From positions 93,542,226-93,606,225 of the forward strand of contig NC_086178.1 of NCBI RefSeq assembly GCF_023053635.1: a DNA stretch of 64,000 nucleotides, read 5' to 3'. The notes beneath the pieces are model-generated. The model saw only the letters and a program-made list of their open reading frames with translations, was not told the DNA's origin and did no database searches. Shown piece after piece: positions 12,201-26,800 of the stretch. A program made the translations under genes and the position numbers. This stretch comes from Elgaria multicarinata webbii (Eukaryota > Chordata > Lepidosauria > Squamata > Anguidae). Every line of letters starts with the position of its first letter. Position 1 is the stretch's first letter.

Positions 12201-15200
12201 TAAACAATAATGGTTCAAATAGTCTACTCTGCACAGCACTAGTTATTTGCGTTGGTTATTTCAGCCAATTAACCAACCATTTTTTAAAAAAACCACCTAC
12301 CTCCACACATTATGATAACCCAAGGTGGGTCAAATAACCAGCTGTTGACTATTTAAACCACTATTGGTTATCATGTTGTCTGAACCCAGTCATTGTCTAA
12401 CGAATCCTCTAGTATAGGCAAACTAATAGTGGCATGCAACTTTAGCCGCCACTACTATAATGGCGCCTACTCATCTCTGGAACCCCAGTTAATAATATTC
12501 TTGATGATGATTTTGCCTGATTCTGAAACTATATAGAGAGTGTTGGACGTACCTCGTCTAATTTGCTCTGTCTGCAAGGAAAAGAAAAGGTAAAGCCAAG
12601 AGGCAATTTCTTATGCTTTATGTCCTTTGTCTCCATGAAGTCTGCAAGACAGTCTGCTACATATTGAAACAACTGCCACAAAATAGAGAAGAAACACAAG
12701 GCAATTACCATCTGATTACATATTCATGTACAACACCTTTTGCATTATATACTGAATAAAGGTGCCGTGCAGCTCAGAGGGAACAGGAAATAAAACAAGG
12801 TCTATATTAACCATGCTTATATGTTCTGTGTAATGCAGTTGCTAAAAAGCCTTCCATCAAAGCTGCATCTTCACAGGGTCAGTTGTAATCTAGTTGCCTT
12901 TGTTTAACTAAAAAAATTAATGCACATTCTCAAGATCTTCTCAGCATGTGGCAGACATGGTTTTTACTAAGCCATGTTCATTTCCAGGTGGAATTGCCAT
13001 TCATTGAGGTGCTCCATACAGCTATTCCTGAAGAATATATGCTTAGCCAGCTTACAAATATTGAACTTAAATTGCTTTTTAACTTATTTCGTGTCTCAGC
13101 ATACTTCAGTCACAGGGAGTCAATTCCAAAGGATAAAAGTGCTACTTACATCAGTCCCACTCCCGTGTATGATTTCTTTAGGTGTTGGGTAGAATTGACT
13201 CTCCATGTGAACATTTTGCTTCCCATCTTCAGACACTTTGACCTTTAGGACTCTAAATTTGGAGCCCCCCAGGTCCAAAGCAAGAAAGTCACCCTTTTCT
13301 GTAACACAGATAGAAATGGTTGAGTCTTTCAAACTTTGCTTAACTGCATATCATGAGCCCCAACACATTCTCAGTACAATGTGTCCAAGCTGTGACAGAG
13401 CAATCCTTACACCTTTTTGTTCTAGGGCATTCTGCCCCAAATTAGAGGGTTGTCAGGTTCTCCAGCCTTCCTTAACTGAACTTGATCTGCCTGCCTATAC
13501 AAGCCTTCTTCAATCAGAGAGAGGAAGAGAAGACCAACAGCTGCGTTTCCCCCTCAAATGACCTCTAAGGCATCACAATTCTCTCCTTGACCCACAACTG
13601 TTGACTCTGTCTCTATGGAGCAATCAAAAACCATCCTCTTATCATTATTAAGAGTGACAGAGGAAATCCAAAATGGCGGCTTACCTGAGCCATCAGGAAT
13701 TGAGCGCACAAATGTTGGCAACATTTTAATTGTAGCTGTCGGATTGGTGTCTCTTCCCAGGCCTTTCACCATTTCTGCCTTGAAACGACTCATCACATCA
13801 AGCAGGACCTCATCGGAGAGACGCATGTGGTACAGGTATCGATCAACCTGGGGCAGGACAAATAAGATATTCTGACTGGTGAGCAGGAAATAAATAGTGC
13901 ACTGCACCTAAAGAGTGGGGTGGGTGGGTTGTGTGTGTGTTTTTACCACTGGCTAGTATGGACTCATACACTCAGCAATATATGCACACATAGCTAAAAT
14001 TCCCCAAGCCCCAGCATTTGGGCATATTTATACTACCATTTCTTTAACCAGTTCAAAATAGGTTTGCCTATCATACTGTTTCCCCAATTTCTTCAAATCT
14101 TGCACATTTGTTAAGATGCTTAAAAAGCATCTTAAGAGATCCTGTTGCTTCATAAATTTTCAAGGGGCTGAACAGATCTGAAACTGGCTTAAATCTGCAG
14201 CATAAAAACTGCTCTTAAAAACACCACTCTGGTTGACATGGTCCATGAAGGATAGGGGGCAAATTTCCAGGAACTGTAACAAAAATGAAAGGGAGTAGAT
14301 GGTCATGGAGAAGGCTGTGGGCTGGTTTGGCCCACAGGTTTGTAGTTTCCCATTCCTCATTGATAATACAATAATTATTTTAATGATATGTCCAATAACT
14401 TTCAGTAAGATTTTGAATGCAAAACTCCTATGGGACATACACTTCAAATGAGATTATTATTAAAACCTTTGTTTCTTCTGATTTTATTATAGAGAGCTGA
14501 AATGTGATATAGCATTGTGCAACCGTGTCAGTGATGTACATAAATCAATCTTCAAAGGAGATATTTCTCTCCTTTAAAAAAACAGAGTAACTGCACAGCT
14601 TCACAGTGCATCTTCCACATAGAATACGTGAGTGTAACTAAGTTACACTCTTGTGAGGCAGAGAGCAGAAGTGAAGAAAAACAGGGAAGTCCTTAGACAG
14701 CATAATTACATTGGTGACAACTGCTTTCTTTTCTTTTATAAACATCAATCAGTTCAGGCAGGATTGACCCAAGATATTTTGCTGCCTGAGGTGAAGGAAA
14801 AGATGGTGGCATCATGACTGATGAATCTTCCCTTGACACTGGTCACAGGATGGTGTCCTCTGCTGCATCTGAGAGACAGTGAGCTATTTTAGGAGGTGCA
14901 GGGCAGGGCAGGCCACGTAGGACATACAGCTCAGTGTTCACTGCCATTTATCGCCCCCAGCTTCTGCTGCCTGAGGTGGCCACCGCACTCTGCTTAATGG
15001 TGGGGCTGTCCCTAAGATCAGGTCAGTTTGCCAGCACAATCTAGTGACCAGATTCAAAAGAGGGAAGGGCTCCTGCAGCTTTAACTGTTGTGATGAAGAG
15101 GGAATTTCACCAGGTGCCATATGCATGCAAATGACACCTGCTGAAATTCCGTTTTCTATACAACTGTTAAAGGTACGGGAGCCCTGTCCTCCTTTCCATA

Positions 15201-18200
15201 TAGTCACCCTAACACAAGGCTTTATCGTGCATTCGGGGTCAGTCAGTCACTGCAGGTCCTTTTCATGTCACCATCCACCTCCGGTGCCTCTCCTGTTATT
15301 TTTAAGATTTATTCTGCCATTGAGTTTCTGACATGCAAACACTTAGGTAATCGAATTAACAGAGGTCAGATCAAACAGAATACTGTGCCTTTTTTCTTTC
15401 CCATCTCCACCCTCACATCCCTTTCCTCCCAAATGCATTTCCTTATTTTTCTTCTAAAACACTGGCTCCCGTTGGGAAGCAAAAGGCAGTGGTGGTGGGT
15501 GTTTATGAAAGGAGAAGATCCTGGAGCAGACACAGACAGACATACTTTCCTCTTAAAGCACATCTCCAAAAAGAGGAAATGGCATCACCAAAAAAATAAA
15601 AGAGAACAAAAGGGGGGGGTTGCAAAAAGATTACATATGCTAATATATAGTTGTAGATGCAAATGTAGAAATAATTACTATAATGTAAATAGAAATGTAA
15701 TACATTCCACCACTGTGGGCAAGACCACGACAAGGTGATTTGTGTACCTACTACTCAGTCTGCTATCCAGGCTGATGGGCAACTTCAAAACCCCTGCTCG
15801 ACTGTCTTTACATGGTTCTTATCTTTAGAACATCATGGGAATGGATGGCCCTTCAAATAGAGGACTGACCTCTGACTGACCTTCTAACAGAGGACACATG
15901 GCCACCCTAACAGAAGCTTAGCATTCTGGGCCCACCAAACTTGGTCATGGGAACTGTAGAAAAGCAGCTGAGATGAACAGCAGCTTTCCTTCTTCTGCCT
16001 CCTTCCCTGGCTTACTTGCTTTAGGAGGGAATCTGTTGGATTGGTGCCTCAGATCCTTACATGCAAAGCAGTGGACAGCAAACACACAGCTGTGTGCAAA
16101 GATAATGTGCATTCACCTGCCAAAAAGACAATTATAAATCCAAGTCTACTTTTATGGATACAAATACACAGGCAGTAGAATGGATTTTAGAGGCACTAGC
16201 CTGGTGTTGATGGAGAGCATGGGTAAAGTCAGTCATGTGGGTGATCTAATGGGAAGGGAATTTCATTTACAAGGGTGTTGAACAAATAGGTCTGTTTTGT
16301 ACTCAGCCAGACATCAACTTGTACTCATGGGGCACATTTGGGGATATATTGCCCATTCTTGATCCCTTTTGAAACCAAATGAGCAGAAATGATCCACTGT
16401 GCTTCAACAGAGATAACAATCCTTTGGAAACCCAGCAAATACTGCCAGGACCCTGGATGTGCCATCATTGGGGAGAAAAGATTTGTGCCTTTTGCTGGGA
16501 CATTTCCCTTGTACACAGCTGTGCACAGTAGCACTGAAAAATGAGCCCAAGAAGGCAGCCTCTGAATCAACCTTTCAGGGCTACTTTCTTGCAGATATGT
16601 TTGAGATGCCTGAAAATATGTTGTGCAGCCAAATTCATTCTCACCTCCACAACCCATCTACCTATGAATTGGGGAAAGTTCAGGAAATTTAGAGGTCTTT
16701 GTGGGGCAGCCAGATTGGTGTACAATCTTACTTTCACAATATGGGTTTCCACATATGCTTACTCAGAGTGGTGATCTTCCATAGCTTCTATTTTTCCACC
16801 AGATGGACTGATGAAACACAACTGCTGTTATCAAAAAGCTAACATTTGTGTTGCCTCTTTGGAGGGCATGCCCTGAACCTCTGCTGCCTTTAGAAAAATC
16901 AGATCAAGAGGAGGTGATGCGATTACATTTTCTATGCTTTCAATTGGGCTATCCTTTGCTTTACTTGCCAAACCAAGCAATAGCCAACTGTTAGTATATT
17001 ACCCAATAGGAGAGAGAGAGAGAGGTCTTTTAGAATAAAGGACTCTTTCCCATCCCATTAAGAGCTACTACTCTAGTTTGCTTGTTCTTTGTAGACCATC
17101 ATATTGGGCCATTTCACACCACACAACAGCCCACCATGGGCTGTTTAACCCTTGGTGAGGCTGCAGTGCATGCCAGCCACCCTTTTGCATATTCAACCCC
17201 CAACCAAGGGTTTTTGTATCATGTAAACCCAACTACTGTGGGGTTATGTGACAATTAAACAACCCTCATTTAATGCATGGTCTGTTGTAGGGTTTTGCAA
17301 GGATTTTTTTTAACCCTCGCATAACTCACAGTGACTGGGTTCACACAACAACCCCCAGTTGAATATGCAAAATGGCACCCATTGACGCTGTAACTTGTTA
17401 TGAGTTAAATAATTTTTGGTGAGCCCTGGCATGTTTTATCTTTATACCATCATGCAAGAGAACACATGCAAGAATTGTGAATCAGCAATCAACTGCTGCT
17501 CTTGTTTTCTATAACCATAATCCATTTCAATAAAATTCTATGTATTTGTCAGGAACAACCATGCACACAACAAGAAGATACTTGGTGTTTCTTTTTAAAG
17601 TTTGCATTGCAACTGCTTGCACTGCTGAAGAGGCAATGTCTTTAAGTGGGTTGCCTCTTTAGCATGTGGTGGAAACTTCAACAAATCATCCAGCCCTTTT
17701 GTTTTTAATTGAAGTCTTGGCAAAAGTCTTAAAGTGAACCAGACACCACAGTTCTGAATCCAGCCTTACTTTACAGGATCTAAGCTTTCCTGCCTAGTTA
17801 CATATTTATTGATTTCTATGATAAAATCAAATTGAAGGTGGCGTACAAAAAATATAAAATTGCAGCAAAATTTACAAGCAAAGCTAACGCTATTACCAAT
17901 AAAAGAAAATAGCAGTAGAAACACTGTCATAAAGCTATTAGCACACAGTTAGTTAAAAAAAAAAGATTAAAAGCTCAACTAATGATGCCTGCCAGAATAA
18001 AGAGTCCTAAGGGCTCTTTTACAGGCAGGCAAAAGAAGGGGCCTGGTAAACCCCCTCCTACCTTGAGAGGCCATTCCATAATGCAAGCCCTCCTCCCACT
18101 TGTCACTACCAATTCCACATCTGTTCCAAATAGACAGCAAAGAGGGCTTAGTGGAAGGAAAAGATTTACTACAAGCTAACATATTGAACGTAAATATTAA

Positions 18201-21200
18201 CCACATATTACAACTATGAAACCTGATTCCTCTTTTCCTTATTGGTCATCTGTATACCTAAAGGGAATTAAATTAGGGGAGTTAGGAATCACAACATACA
18301 GTAATAGCATTATGTCTCTTGTAGTAACACCTTTAACCATCAAATACTTTATAATGGGGGCGCAGGGGCTAAATCTGGCCTTTCGGGTTTCCCCAGGGTC
18401 CATGCCCCCTGGTAATAGCCTTCCTGCCCTTTCATAAGGCTGGACAGGGATAGCTTGGCCACAGTGGTACAGGCGCTCATAACCTCAAGACTGGATTACT
18501 GCAACGCGCTCCATGTGGGGCTGCCCTTAAGGCTGCTCCAGAAGCTGGAGTTGGTGTAGAACATAGCAGCTCGGCTGTTACTGGGAGCTGCCCCTTTTTA
18601 GCATGCAACTCCCTTGTTGCGGGAACTGCACTAGTTGCCTACTGGCTCCCAGGCCAGGTTTTGGTCCTAATCTACAAAGCCCTAAACAACTTGGGACCAG
18701 GATACCTGAGAGAGAGCCTTCCGCCTTCACCGAGGTCATCAGAGGGCATGCTCCTGATTGTTCCACATGGACCTATGGCTTGAATGGAGCCCACCTGGAG
18801 AAGAGCCTTCAGTGTGGTAGCTCCCTTCCTATGAACTTCCTGCCTCTGGAGGTCAAGCAGGGCCAATACTGCATTGTTTTCAGCTCTTCCTGAAAACAAC
18901 TCTTCTCCAGGAAGCCTTCCTTGGTTTACCACCCTCGGTTTTATTGGCACACTGGTTTTTAAAGAATATTTTTAATATCATGTTTCACTCTTTTTGTCTT
19001 TTGTTCATTTTATCTTCTTGTTCATTGCTTTAGACATGGAACGGTATACCAGTGTTGTAAATAAATGAATAATATCGTGGAGGGGAGAGGGGGAGGGGAC
19101 AGAAGCTGACAAAAAGTGGTTTAATGTAGACCTGTGCGCAAATGGCCTCTCAAATTTCTCCAGAGTATTTGTGGGTAGAGAAATTGGCAGGGGTGGTGTG
19201 GAAAATACAATTTCACAGAATTTGTCCAGGGGAAGGGGAAATTCTTCAACAATTTCTCACAGATAGGAATCACTTTTGGCAGGGGTTGTAGCACAACTTC
19301 TTTCTTTTTTTCTAAAGGTTTTTTTTTCCTGCCGCCACTACGAGCTTCTTTAAACAAGCGTTTTATAGCACGCTCATTGCTAGCCACTCATGGATGTTCA
19401 CAGGTCATTCAGATGATGCTGTCAGCCTCCTGTGCATCTCCTGCTCCCTTTTCCCATTCTAGTGCTAAAAATAAAACCTCAGAAAACCCAACTCTTCTGA
19501 GATAAATCAATATTTGTCAGTAGGGATGTGCTCCGCTTCTAATCGGACCGGCGAATTAGAAGCAGAACGGGGTGCTTCGCCTCCGCTTAAGGCAGAGGCG
19601 AAGAGGATTGGGGGGGCGGCGGAGCATGGCGAAGAGGATTGAGGTGAAGGCGGATCCTTCGCCTCGATCCGGAGCTCCGACAGAAAGGTAAGTGGGGTTT
19701 ACCTGGCCCTGCTGCTGTCGCCCATGCGGTGACAGCGGCAGGGCCTGGTAAACCCCCTCCTCCTCTCCCTTACCTGCCTCCGTCCGCGGTCCGTTGGCTT
19801 CTTCAATTGAGCCCGTGGTTCAATTGAGCTTGCGGCCCAGACTTCCTGGTTGAACCGCGGGCTCAATTGAAGAAGCCGACGGACCGCGGACGGAGGCAGG
19901 TAAGGCCCCCCTCCCCCTTGGTCCCTTACCGGGCTCTGCCACCGTCGCCGCACAGGCGGCGACGGCGGCAAGACCCGGTAAACCCCCCCGCCCTCCTCTC
20001 CCAGCCTTACCTGGCACCACTCCCCTCCACTGCGGAGCTCTGATTCGGAGCCGGAGCTCCGCGGCGAAGAGGAGCGGAGTATGGGCGGAGCGGAGCGGGG
20101 AGTCCGTGCACACCCCTATTTGTCAGGTTTTCCTGCAGTATAAAATGCCCACTAGAGGGTGCTGTCCCATTCAACTGCATTGAGACTGTACAAGCCATGC
20201 GGTTCCTGCTCTGGTGTAATTACAGCTCATTGCAGAAGTGGAAGAGATGCAGGAAGCAGAACCACAGTAAGGGAACACGATTTCCCCCTATCTGAAGGAG
20301 CTCTACAAGTATTGAGGCTTCCACTTTTCTGCATCATTCTCAGGGTATTTCATCCTTTATTTTGGTGGTGTTTTTGAGCTTACCTAATCACTGAGTTGTC
20401 ATGAAGAGTGCTGTGTGAATTCTTTCTATTACACATCTCCCCATTGCTCTGCAGCCTCCCAGACTGCCTGTGCTTCCCGATCTTAAAAAGTCCTATGGGA
20501 GAAATTACTTTATTACGCCTTCCCCTGACCTTAAGTGCGGGAAGCCAAGGAGGCTACAGGCTGTCAAAAATATGAAAGATGGGACGCTTGAGCACACACA
20601 TTGGCCACTAAGGTAAGCAAAAGAACCCTGAACTCAACCCATGAGAATTTCTCCAAAATTTCTTCTCCTTGAAATTTCTGTTTGAAAGCAATATCTTTTC
20701 CATCAAATTGAATGAGAATGGACCAAAAAAAAAATATGGCAGATTTTTGCACTGGTTTGAAGCGGCAAGATTCAAATAGGGGACCTTCCTGGTTTGTAGC
20801 TCAGTTTCTTAGCTACTTCACTACACACCAGCATTCTTTCTAAAGAAGAGAAACCTAGAAGATGTTTATGTGGCTTTCAGCTAATAACGCACTATAGAAC
20901 CAGCATGAAAAATCTTGAAAGAAAATTGTTCATAAAACATTATACCAGTGGAAATAGACATCCTTTAAGCTTTAAGAAAGATATAAAAGCATACGCTATC
21001 AACTGCTGGCAAGGTGGTGGTTTCTCCTTCACAGTCTTTATTTAATTTATGTCAGCAATGCCCAAAGTCTATTGGTAGGCAATAATTAAGCTTTCTCAAA
21101 GTATCAAAGATTACAAATTACCTACCGACCTGTTAACTATTCTTTTACATTATCTGGAAGGGAAATTTGAGACTTGTGGTCTTGAATTGATCAACCATCT

Positions 21201-23794
21201 TTTATCTGCTGCCAGAACAAGTTTAGGAAGCAACTGGTCCTAAAGGCCAAACTAAGACCCATTTGTTAAAACTTAGGCCAGCTCCAACTGCATATGAAGC
21301 AGAGAGGGGTCTAATTTTTAGCACAAAGGGGGCATGGAGGAGCAAGGAACAGAACCAACCCATCCCAACATACGCCAATGACATCCCCATAGCCTCTCCC
21401 ATCCCAAATGCTTTTCTACCGGCTTGCTTCCAGTATCAGGTTTAGCTGAGGTGAAAAGCAACTGAGACTATGTGGAGGATGGGGGAGGACTTAGTGCACG
21501 AAAAACACACTTGCACACATATAGCTTTTTTTCTTCAACTCAGCTCCATCACACCGGGGGGGGGGGGGAACACTCTCTACCGTTTCTTCTCTGCCCATGT
21601 TTTCATTGCTCAGTTACCTCCTCTTTCAAAAGAGGAAGTAAACAATGAGCACGAGGCCCATTCAGTTGGCTGTTCTAATGGTGCTGCTTCTCCTACACAC
21701 AGCAGGGGAGAGCAGCAACTTCCGGTTTTAAAATATATCTGACTTTGTGGAGAGTTTTTTTGTCTCGCAAGGAAGGCAAGAAGGGGCTGAAGGCACACGG
21801 GAGGCAGATGATGTCATGGGAGGGACCTGCAAAAAATCCATGAGTGCCCAGTAACAAGCATGCAATAAAACACTCGTCGGATGGAGCTCTCAGACACACA
21901 CCCCACCAGCCCACGTTATATGCAACTGGATATACAATTGGATATACGTTATACGCAACTGGATATGCAATTGGATCCAAGTTTAGGGCTAAACTAAATT
22001 ATGATTGTTCAGAAGGAACTGTAGCACAGTGGGATGAAACCGCTATCGTTTCCCCGTGTAATCCTTCCATCGTGCTATATCCTGCTTTGTGTGGGTTGGT
22101 ATTGGGCAGTGCAGTGTTGACGTTAGCACTGATGAGGATCAGTTGGGAACATCTCCGCCCCTCCGCCCCTCCACCCCTGCTCAGCTCCATATTTCAGAAA
22201 TGCCTAAGCAGACGGACAATGAGGAGGGGATGGACGTGAGCAGATGCAACCAATTTCCATTTAATCCCTCTATTTAAATAAGAAAAGTGTTATTGTTGCT
22301 ATCCAGTGGAATTTTAAGATGTTTTTAGGATGTTTTTTAGGATATTTTTAACCAAGTATATTATGTTTTATTTGAGTCTTATGTATTTGATCGTTTATTG
22401 TTGTTCCCTGCCTCGATCAGAATGGAGAGGCGGGTAATATATTATTATTATTATATTATTTAGAGTGTTTTCAGATGGGAGGGAAATCGCATGGTCACAG
22501 CTGCAAAGATGCTCTTACAGGGATAATACTGATAGCTTCATCCCATGTACCTGCTTCCCTCAGATTATCCCCCGTAGCACTAAGCTTTCGCAGTTGTTGT
22601 TTTTGCTACCAGGTGACAGCGATCCTTTGCATACCAGGAAGTGTGTTTAAGGGGGGGGAATGTAAAAAAATCATTAAAAATCAACAGATGACCCAATTCA
22701 ATTCAAATTTGGTATGCTTAAAGCTCTCCCTAATATCTATTACTGTGCCAATTTTGGTGTCTTTATCTTTAAAGCTTACGCAGATGTAAGCATTTCTTTA
22801 AAATCCTGCTCCTGCGCCCCAGCAGTGGCTCGGAAGATATGCTCAACAAGTAGGGGCTAAATACGGCGAATCTTTTTGCTTTATTGCACAATTAAGACAG
22901 GATGCATGGGAGCACTTCACAATCAAAGCAGATTATAAGGTGGAAAACTTCTGAGCCCTTTGCATGCAATTCACAGTGACTGCACAGTATAACGCTGGTG
23001 TGATAAAGCTCTAAAAGGGTGGGAGGGTGCTGTTGCGCCATGTCCTGCTTGTTCATCCCTGGCCGATGGCTGGTTGGCCACTGTGTGAACAGAGTGCTGG
23101 ACTAGATGGACCCTTGGTCTGATCCAGGATGACACTTCTTATGTTCTTATTTGCACATGGGGTTGGGGGAGGCGGACCTTTGAGGCTGCAGACTTCTGAA
23201 CATGCCGACTTCTGAACTTGCGAAGAATCAGTGCTTAGCAATGGGATGGGGGCTGCTCTGCACATGCTGCTCGGAAATCTTTTAGTCCTTTCTATTCAAT
23301 ACCCACACATACAAGAGAGAAGCGTAACCCTCTTCGACACAATCCCCTCTCCCAGTGTATAAACAAACGAGAAAAATGTTATTGTTGCTTTTACAGGGAC
23401 ATAACTGACTTGCGGGCGGGCGGGGGGGGGGGGCAGATCTCCAATGGTGCAGACTTCTGAACTTGTGAGGAAGTGTTTCGTTTCACGCTGAGAGAGGGGT
23501 GGACAACTGATAACATCCTGCAAGGCTCCATCCACCCTTGCAAATGGCATATAGCGTTATGCATAAAAAGAGAAACCGGCTGTATAAAGACCCCATTTAA
23601 ATCCCGAAAAAGAATCCAGAACAGGAAGAAGCAGTAAATCACAGGTGAAAATGCCCTGTCTGAAGACATTGTACAACAGCTTCCTATGTTCTTTCATGCA
23701 GCTTGGTAGTTCTAGAAATAGGATCTTCTGGTGTTTATTTTTTAAGTGTTAATAGCCACAGAGATTCAGATGCAAAGTGGTGTGGTGTGGTGTG

Positions 23795-23828
<34 letters not shown>

Positions 23829-26800
23829 TATTCAGATTGGGACCGTGTTGTTGAGGAAGGTGGATCAACCTGTCCCCTACACATATACACCACTTTCACC
23901 AGTTAAAATCACCCCCAAAGATTTGCCCTGTGGGTAAAATATGCAGGTCCCAGGTTGATATACTATATGCTTTGCTCTGTGACCCAAATAACAGAGCACG
24001 AATACTGCACAATACTGTGTGCAGAATACTGCACAATACGAATACTGTGCTGCACAACCAAAGTTATACCCATAGCCTAGGGTGACCCTATGAAAAGGAG
24101 GACAGGGCTCCTGTATCTTTAACAGTTGTATTGAAAAGGGAAGTTCAGCAGGTGTTATTTGTATATATGGAGAACCTGGGGAAATTCCCTCTTCATCACA
24201 ACCATTAAAGCTGCAGGTGCCCTGCCCTCTTTTAATCTGGTAACTCTAGTATAGCTCCTGCACTTTAACTGTTGTGATGAAGAGGGAATTTCACCAGGTT
24301 CTCCATATATACAAATGACACCTGCTGAAATTCCCTTTTCTATGCAACTGTTAAAAATACAGGAGCCCTGTCCTCCTTTTCATATGGTCACTGTGTGTGT
24401 GTGTGTGTGTGTCTGTCTGTCTGTCTGTGTGTGTGAAATCAAATGCAAAGGTGGTAGATAAACAAAACATCGAACAAATGAGATGATTCCTTTCACAGGA
24501 TCAACATGTCTCTAGGATTACTTGACTACACACTGAAGATCTGAAGAATATGCTAGAAATTCCAGCTACAGTTCAAAACTCTTCAGGTTTGAGCAGAGAC
24601 TCTGTTTACATACGAAAAATTTGTGCATGATAACCTAGCAGCATTGCATTGTCTGTATCCTTTTGCTGCTGCCAAGGTCCCAGTGATCTTGCAAACCCAC
24701 TGCTGACACCTGCCCTAGGCCTCCCTTTACAGCAAGGGTGGAGAACATGGGATTCTCCAGATGTTGTTAGACTGCAACTTCCATCAGCCCTAGTCCAACA
24801 ACATCAGGAGGCCCACACGTACCCCATACCTGCTTATTATTCCTTTAAAAAAAACACTTGGTCTAGGAGCCATAGGGTAATTTTAATCTCCTACAATACT
24901 CTGGGAAGTAGCATCATTCTGGGGCTTTATGGAAAAATAAAATGGTGTCTCAGAGCTCCTTGTCACTGAAGCAGGCTGTTGGTGCTACCTGCTGCTGCTA
25001 CTGCCAGATAAGCCCATTGGGGCTCATTGAGATAAGAAGAGGGGGCTACCAGAAGTACTTTGTCAAGAACCCCCTCAAATCAGGAGTAAGCCCAGCATCT
25101 GTACTAAAGGATTAGTGTGGTCTAATGGATAGAATGCCAGACTTCAACTGTGGAACTTGGGTGTAAAATAGGGTGACCATATGAAAAGGAGGACAGGGCT
25201 CCTGTATCTTTAACAGTTGCATAGAAAAGGGAATTTCAGCAGGTGTTATTTGTATATATGCAGAACCTGGTGAAATCCCCTCTTCATCACAACAGTTAAA
25301 GCTGCAGGAGCTATACTAGAGTGACCAGATTTAAAAGAGTGCAGGGCACCTGCAGCTTTAACTGTTGTGATGAAAAGGGAATTTCACCAGGTTCTCCATA
25401 TATACACAAATGACACCTGCTGAAATTCCCTTTTCAGTACAACTGTTACAGATACAGGAGCCCTGTGCTCCTTTTCACATGGTCACCCTATGTAAAACTC
25501 TGAAACTTGCTCAGTATCCTTGGGCAAGTCATTATCTCAATCTAACCTACCTCATAGGGCTGTTGTGAGGATAAAATTGGATAATCCCCTCTGCTCCTTA
25601 GAGAAAGAGTACAATAGAAATGTAATGAAGTAGAAAGAAACCATCCATATATATTTCTTTTAAATTAAAGACGCCACTGATGGAGTTTGTTCTTAACAAA
25701 ATAACCCCCACCCCAAAACCCTGAAAAGCAAATATCTTTTGTGATAAGGCCTCAGTTCTCTCAACTAATCTGTTGACTCATTTTTCAGGAGGATAGGTTG
25801 CTTCACTGAATTGCCTTCTTTTGCAGAGATTAGGGTGCATGTGTGATGATCTACACGTAGCTCTAGGGGGAAAGGTGGCCGAGGAGAGAGAAAAGCAAGA
25901 ACTGGTGAAGGGCAAAACCAGAGCCATGATGGAACAATTGAATGCCAAAAGTCTTTCCCAGTTTGATCACATTATAGATTAAATTACATCCCAGGCTTTT
26001 TAGATTTTTAAGGGTGCAGTCTTATCCATGTTTAGACAGAAAGAAGTCCTGCACGCTGGCTGGGGAATGCTAGGAATTGTTTTTTCTGCCTAAATATACA
26101 TAGGAGTGTGCCCTAAATGTGTTGCTGTGTTTTTAGACCTTCCCCTGGTGGTTTTTACTGTGGTTTTAGTCTGTTGTAAACTATTAAAGGTTGTACATTA
26201 TGTTTTATCATGTTGTATTTTAGGTTTTTAATTTTTGTGAACCACCAAGAGCACTTTGGCTATTGAGTGGTACAGAGAAGAAAATAAATAAGACATTTGA
26301 TTAAAGAACCTCCAGTTTGATTAAACTATAGTGTGTTTGATAAACAAACATGATATTACATCTTTCCCAGGGGAGGTGGGGTTTGTTTTTTTCTTTCAAA
26401 ATTGGGATTTTGCTGATTGTTTACCCTTAAAAAGACAACTACAGGTTTGTCCTCATATAAAGTGCCATATAAAGAGCCAGTGTGGTGTAGTGGCTAAGGT
26501 GTTGGACTGGGAGTCAGGAGATCCGGGTTCTAGTCCCCACTCAGCCATGGAAACCCACTGGGTCACTTTGGGCCAGTTACAAACTCTTAGCCCAACCTAC
26601 CTCACAGGGTTGTTGTTGTGAGGATAAAATGCAATAATAATAATAATAATGTGTTTTTGTTATGTTACTGTTCATTTAAATATAACATTGTAAGCATTAT
26701 GCACTATGATGTCTAAAGCAAGCCACTGGAGTTGAACAACATTCTCCCTCTAATTAAATAGGAATTATGGGGCAAAGTATTTGGGACAATTCTGTCACTC

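Noticed and set aside
11855-12239. Three overlapping minus-strand reading frames with repeated [19 protein letters not shown]-like peptide
   Set aside because: They are frame echoes of the 22-bp minisatellite; no homology or splice context.
15265-15738. 157-residue open frame in HKDC1 intron 1
   Set aside because: No recognisable domain, lysine-rich low-complexity end, no splice context, and overlaps decayed repeat sequence.
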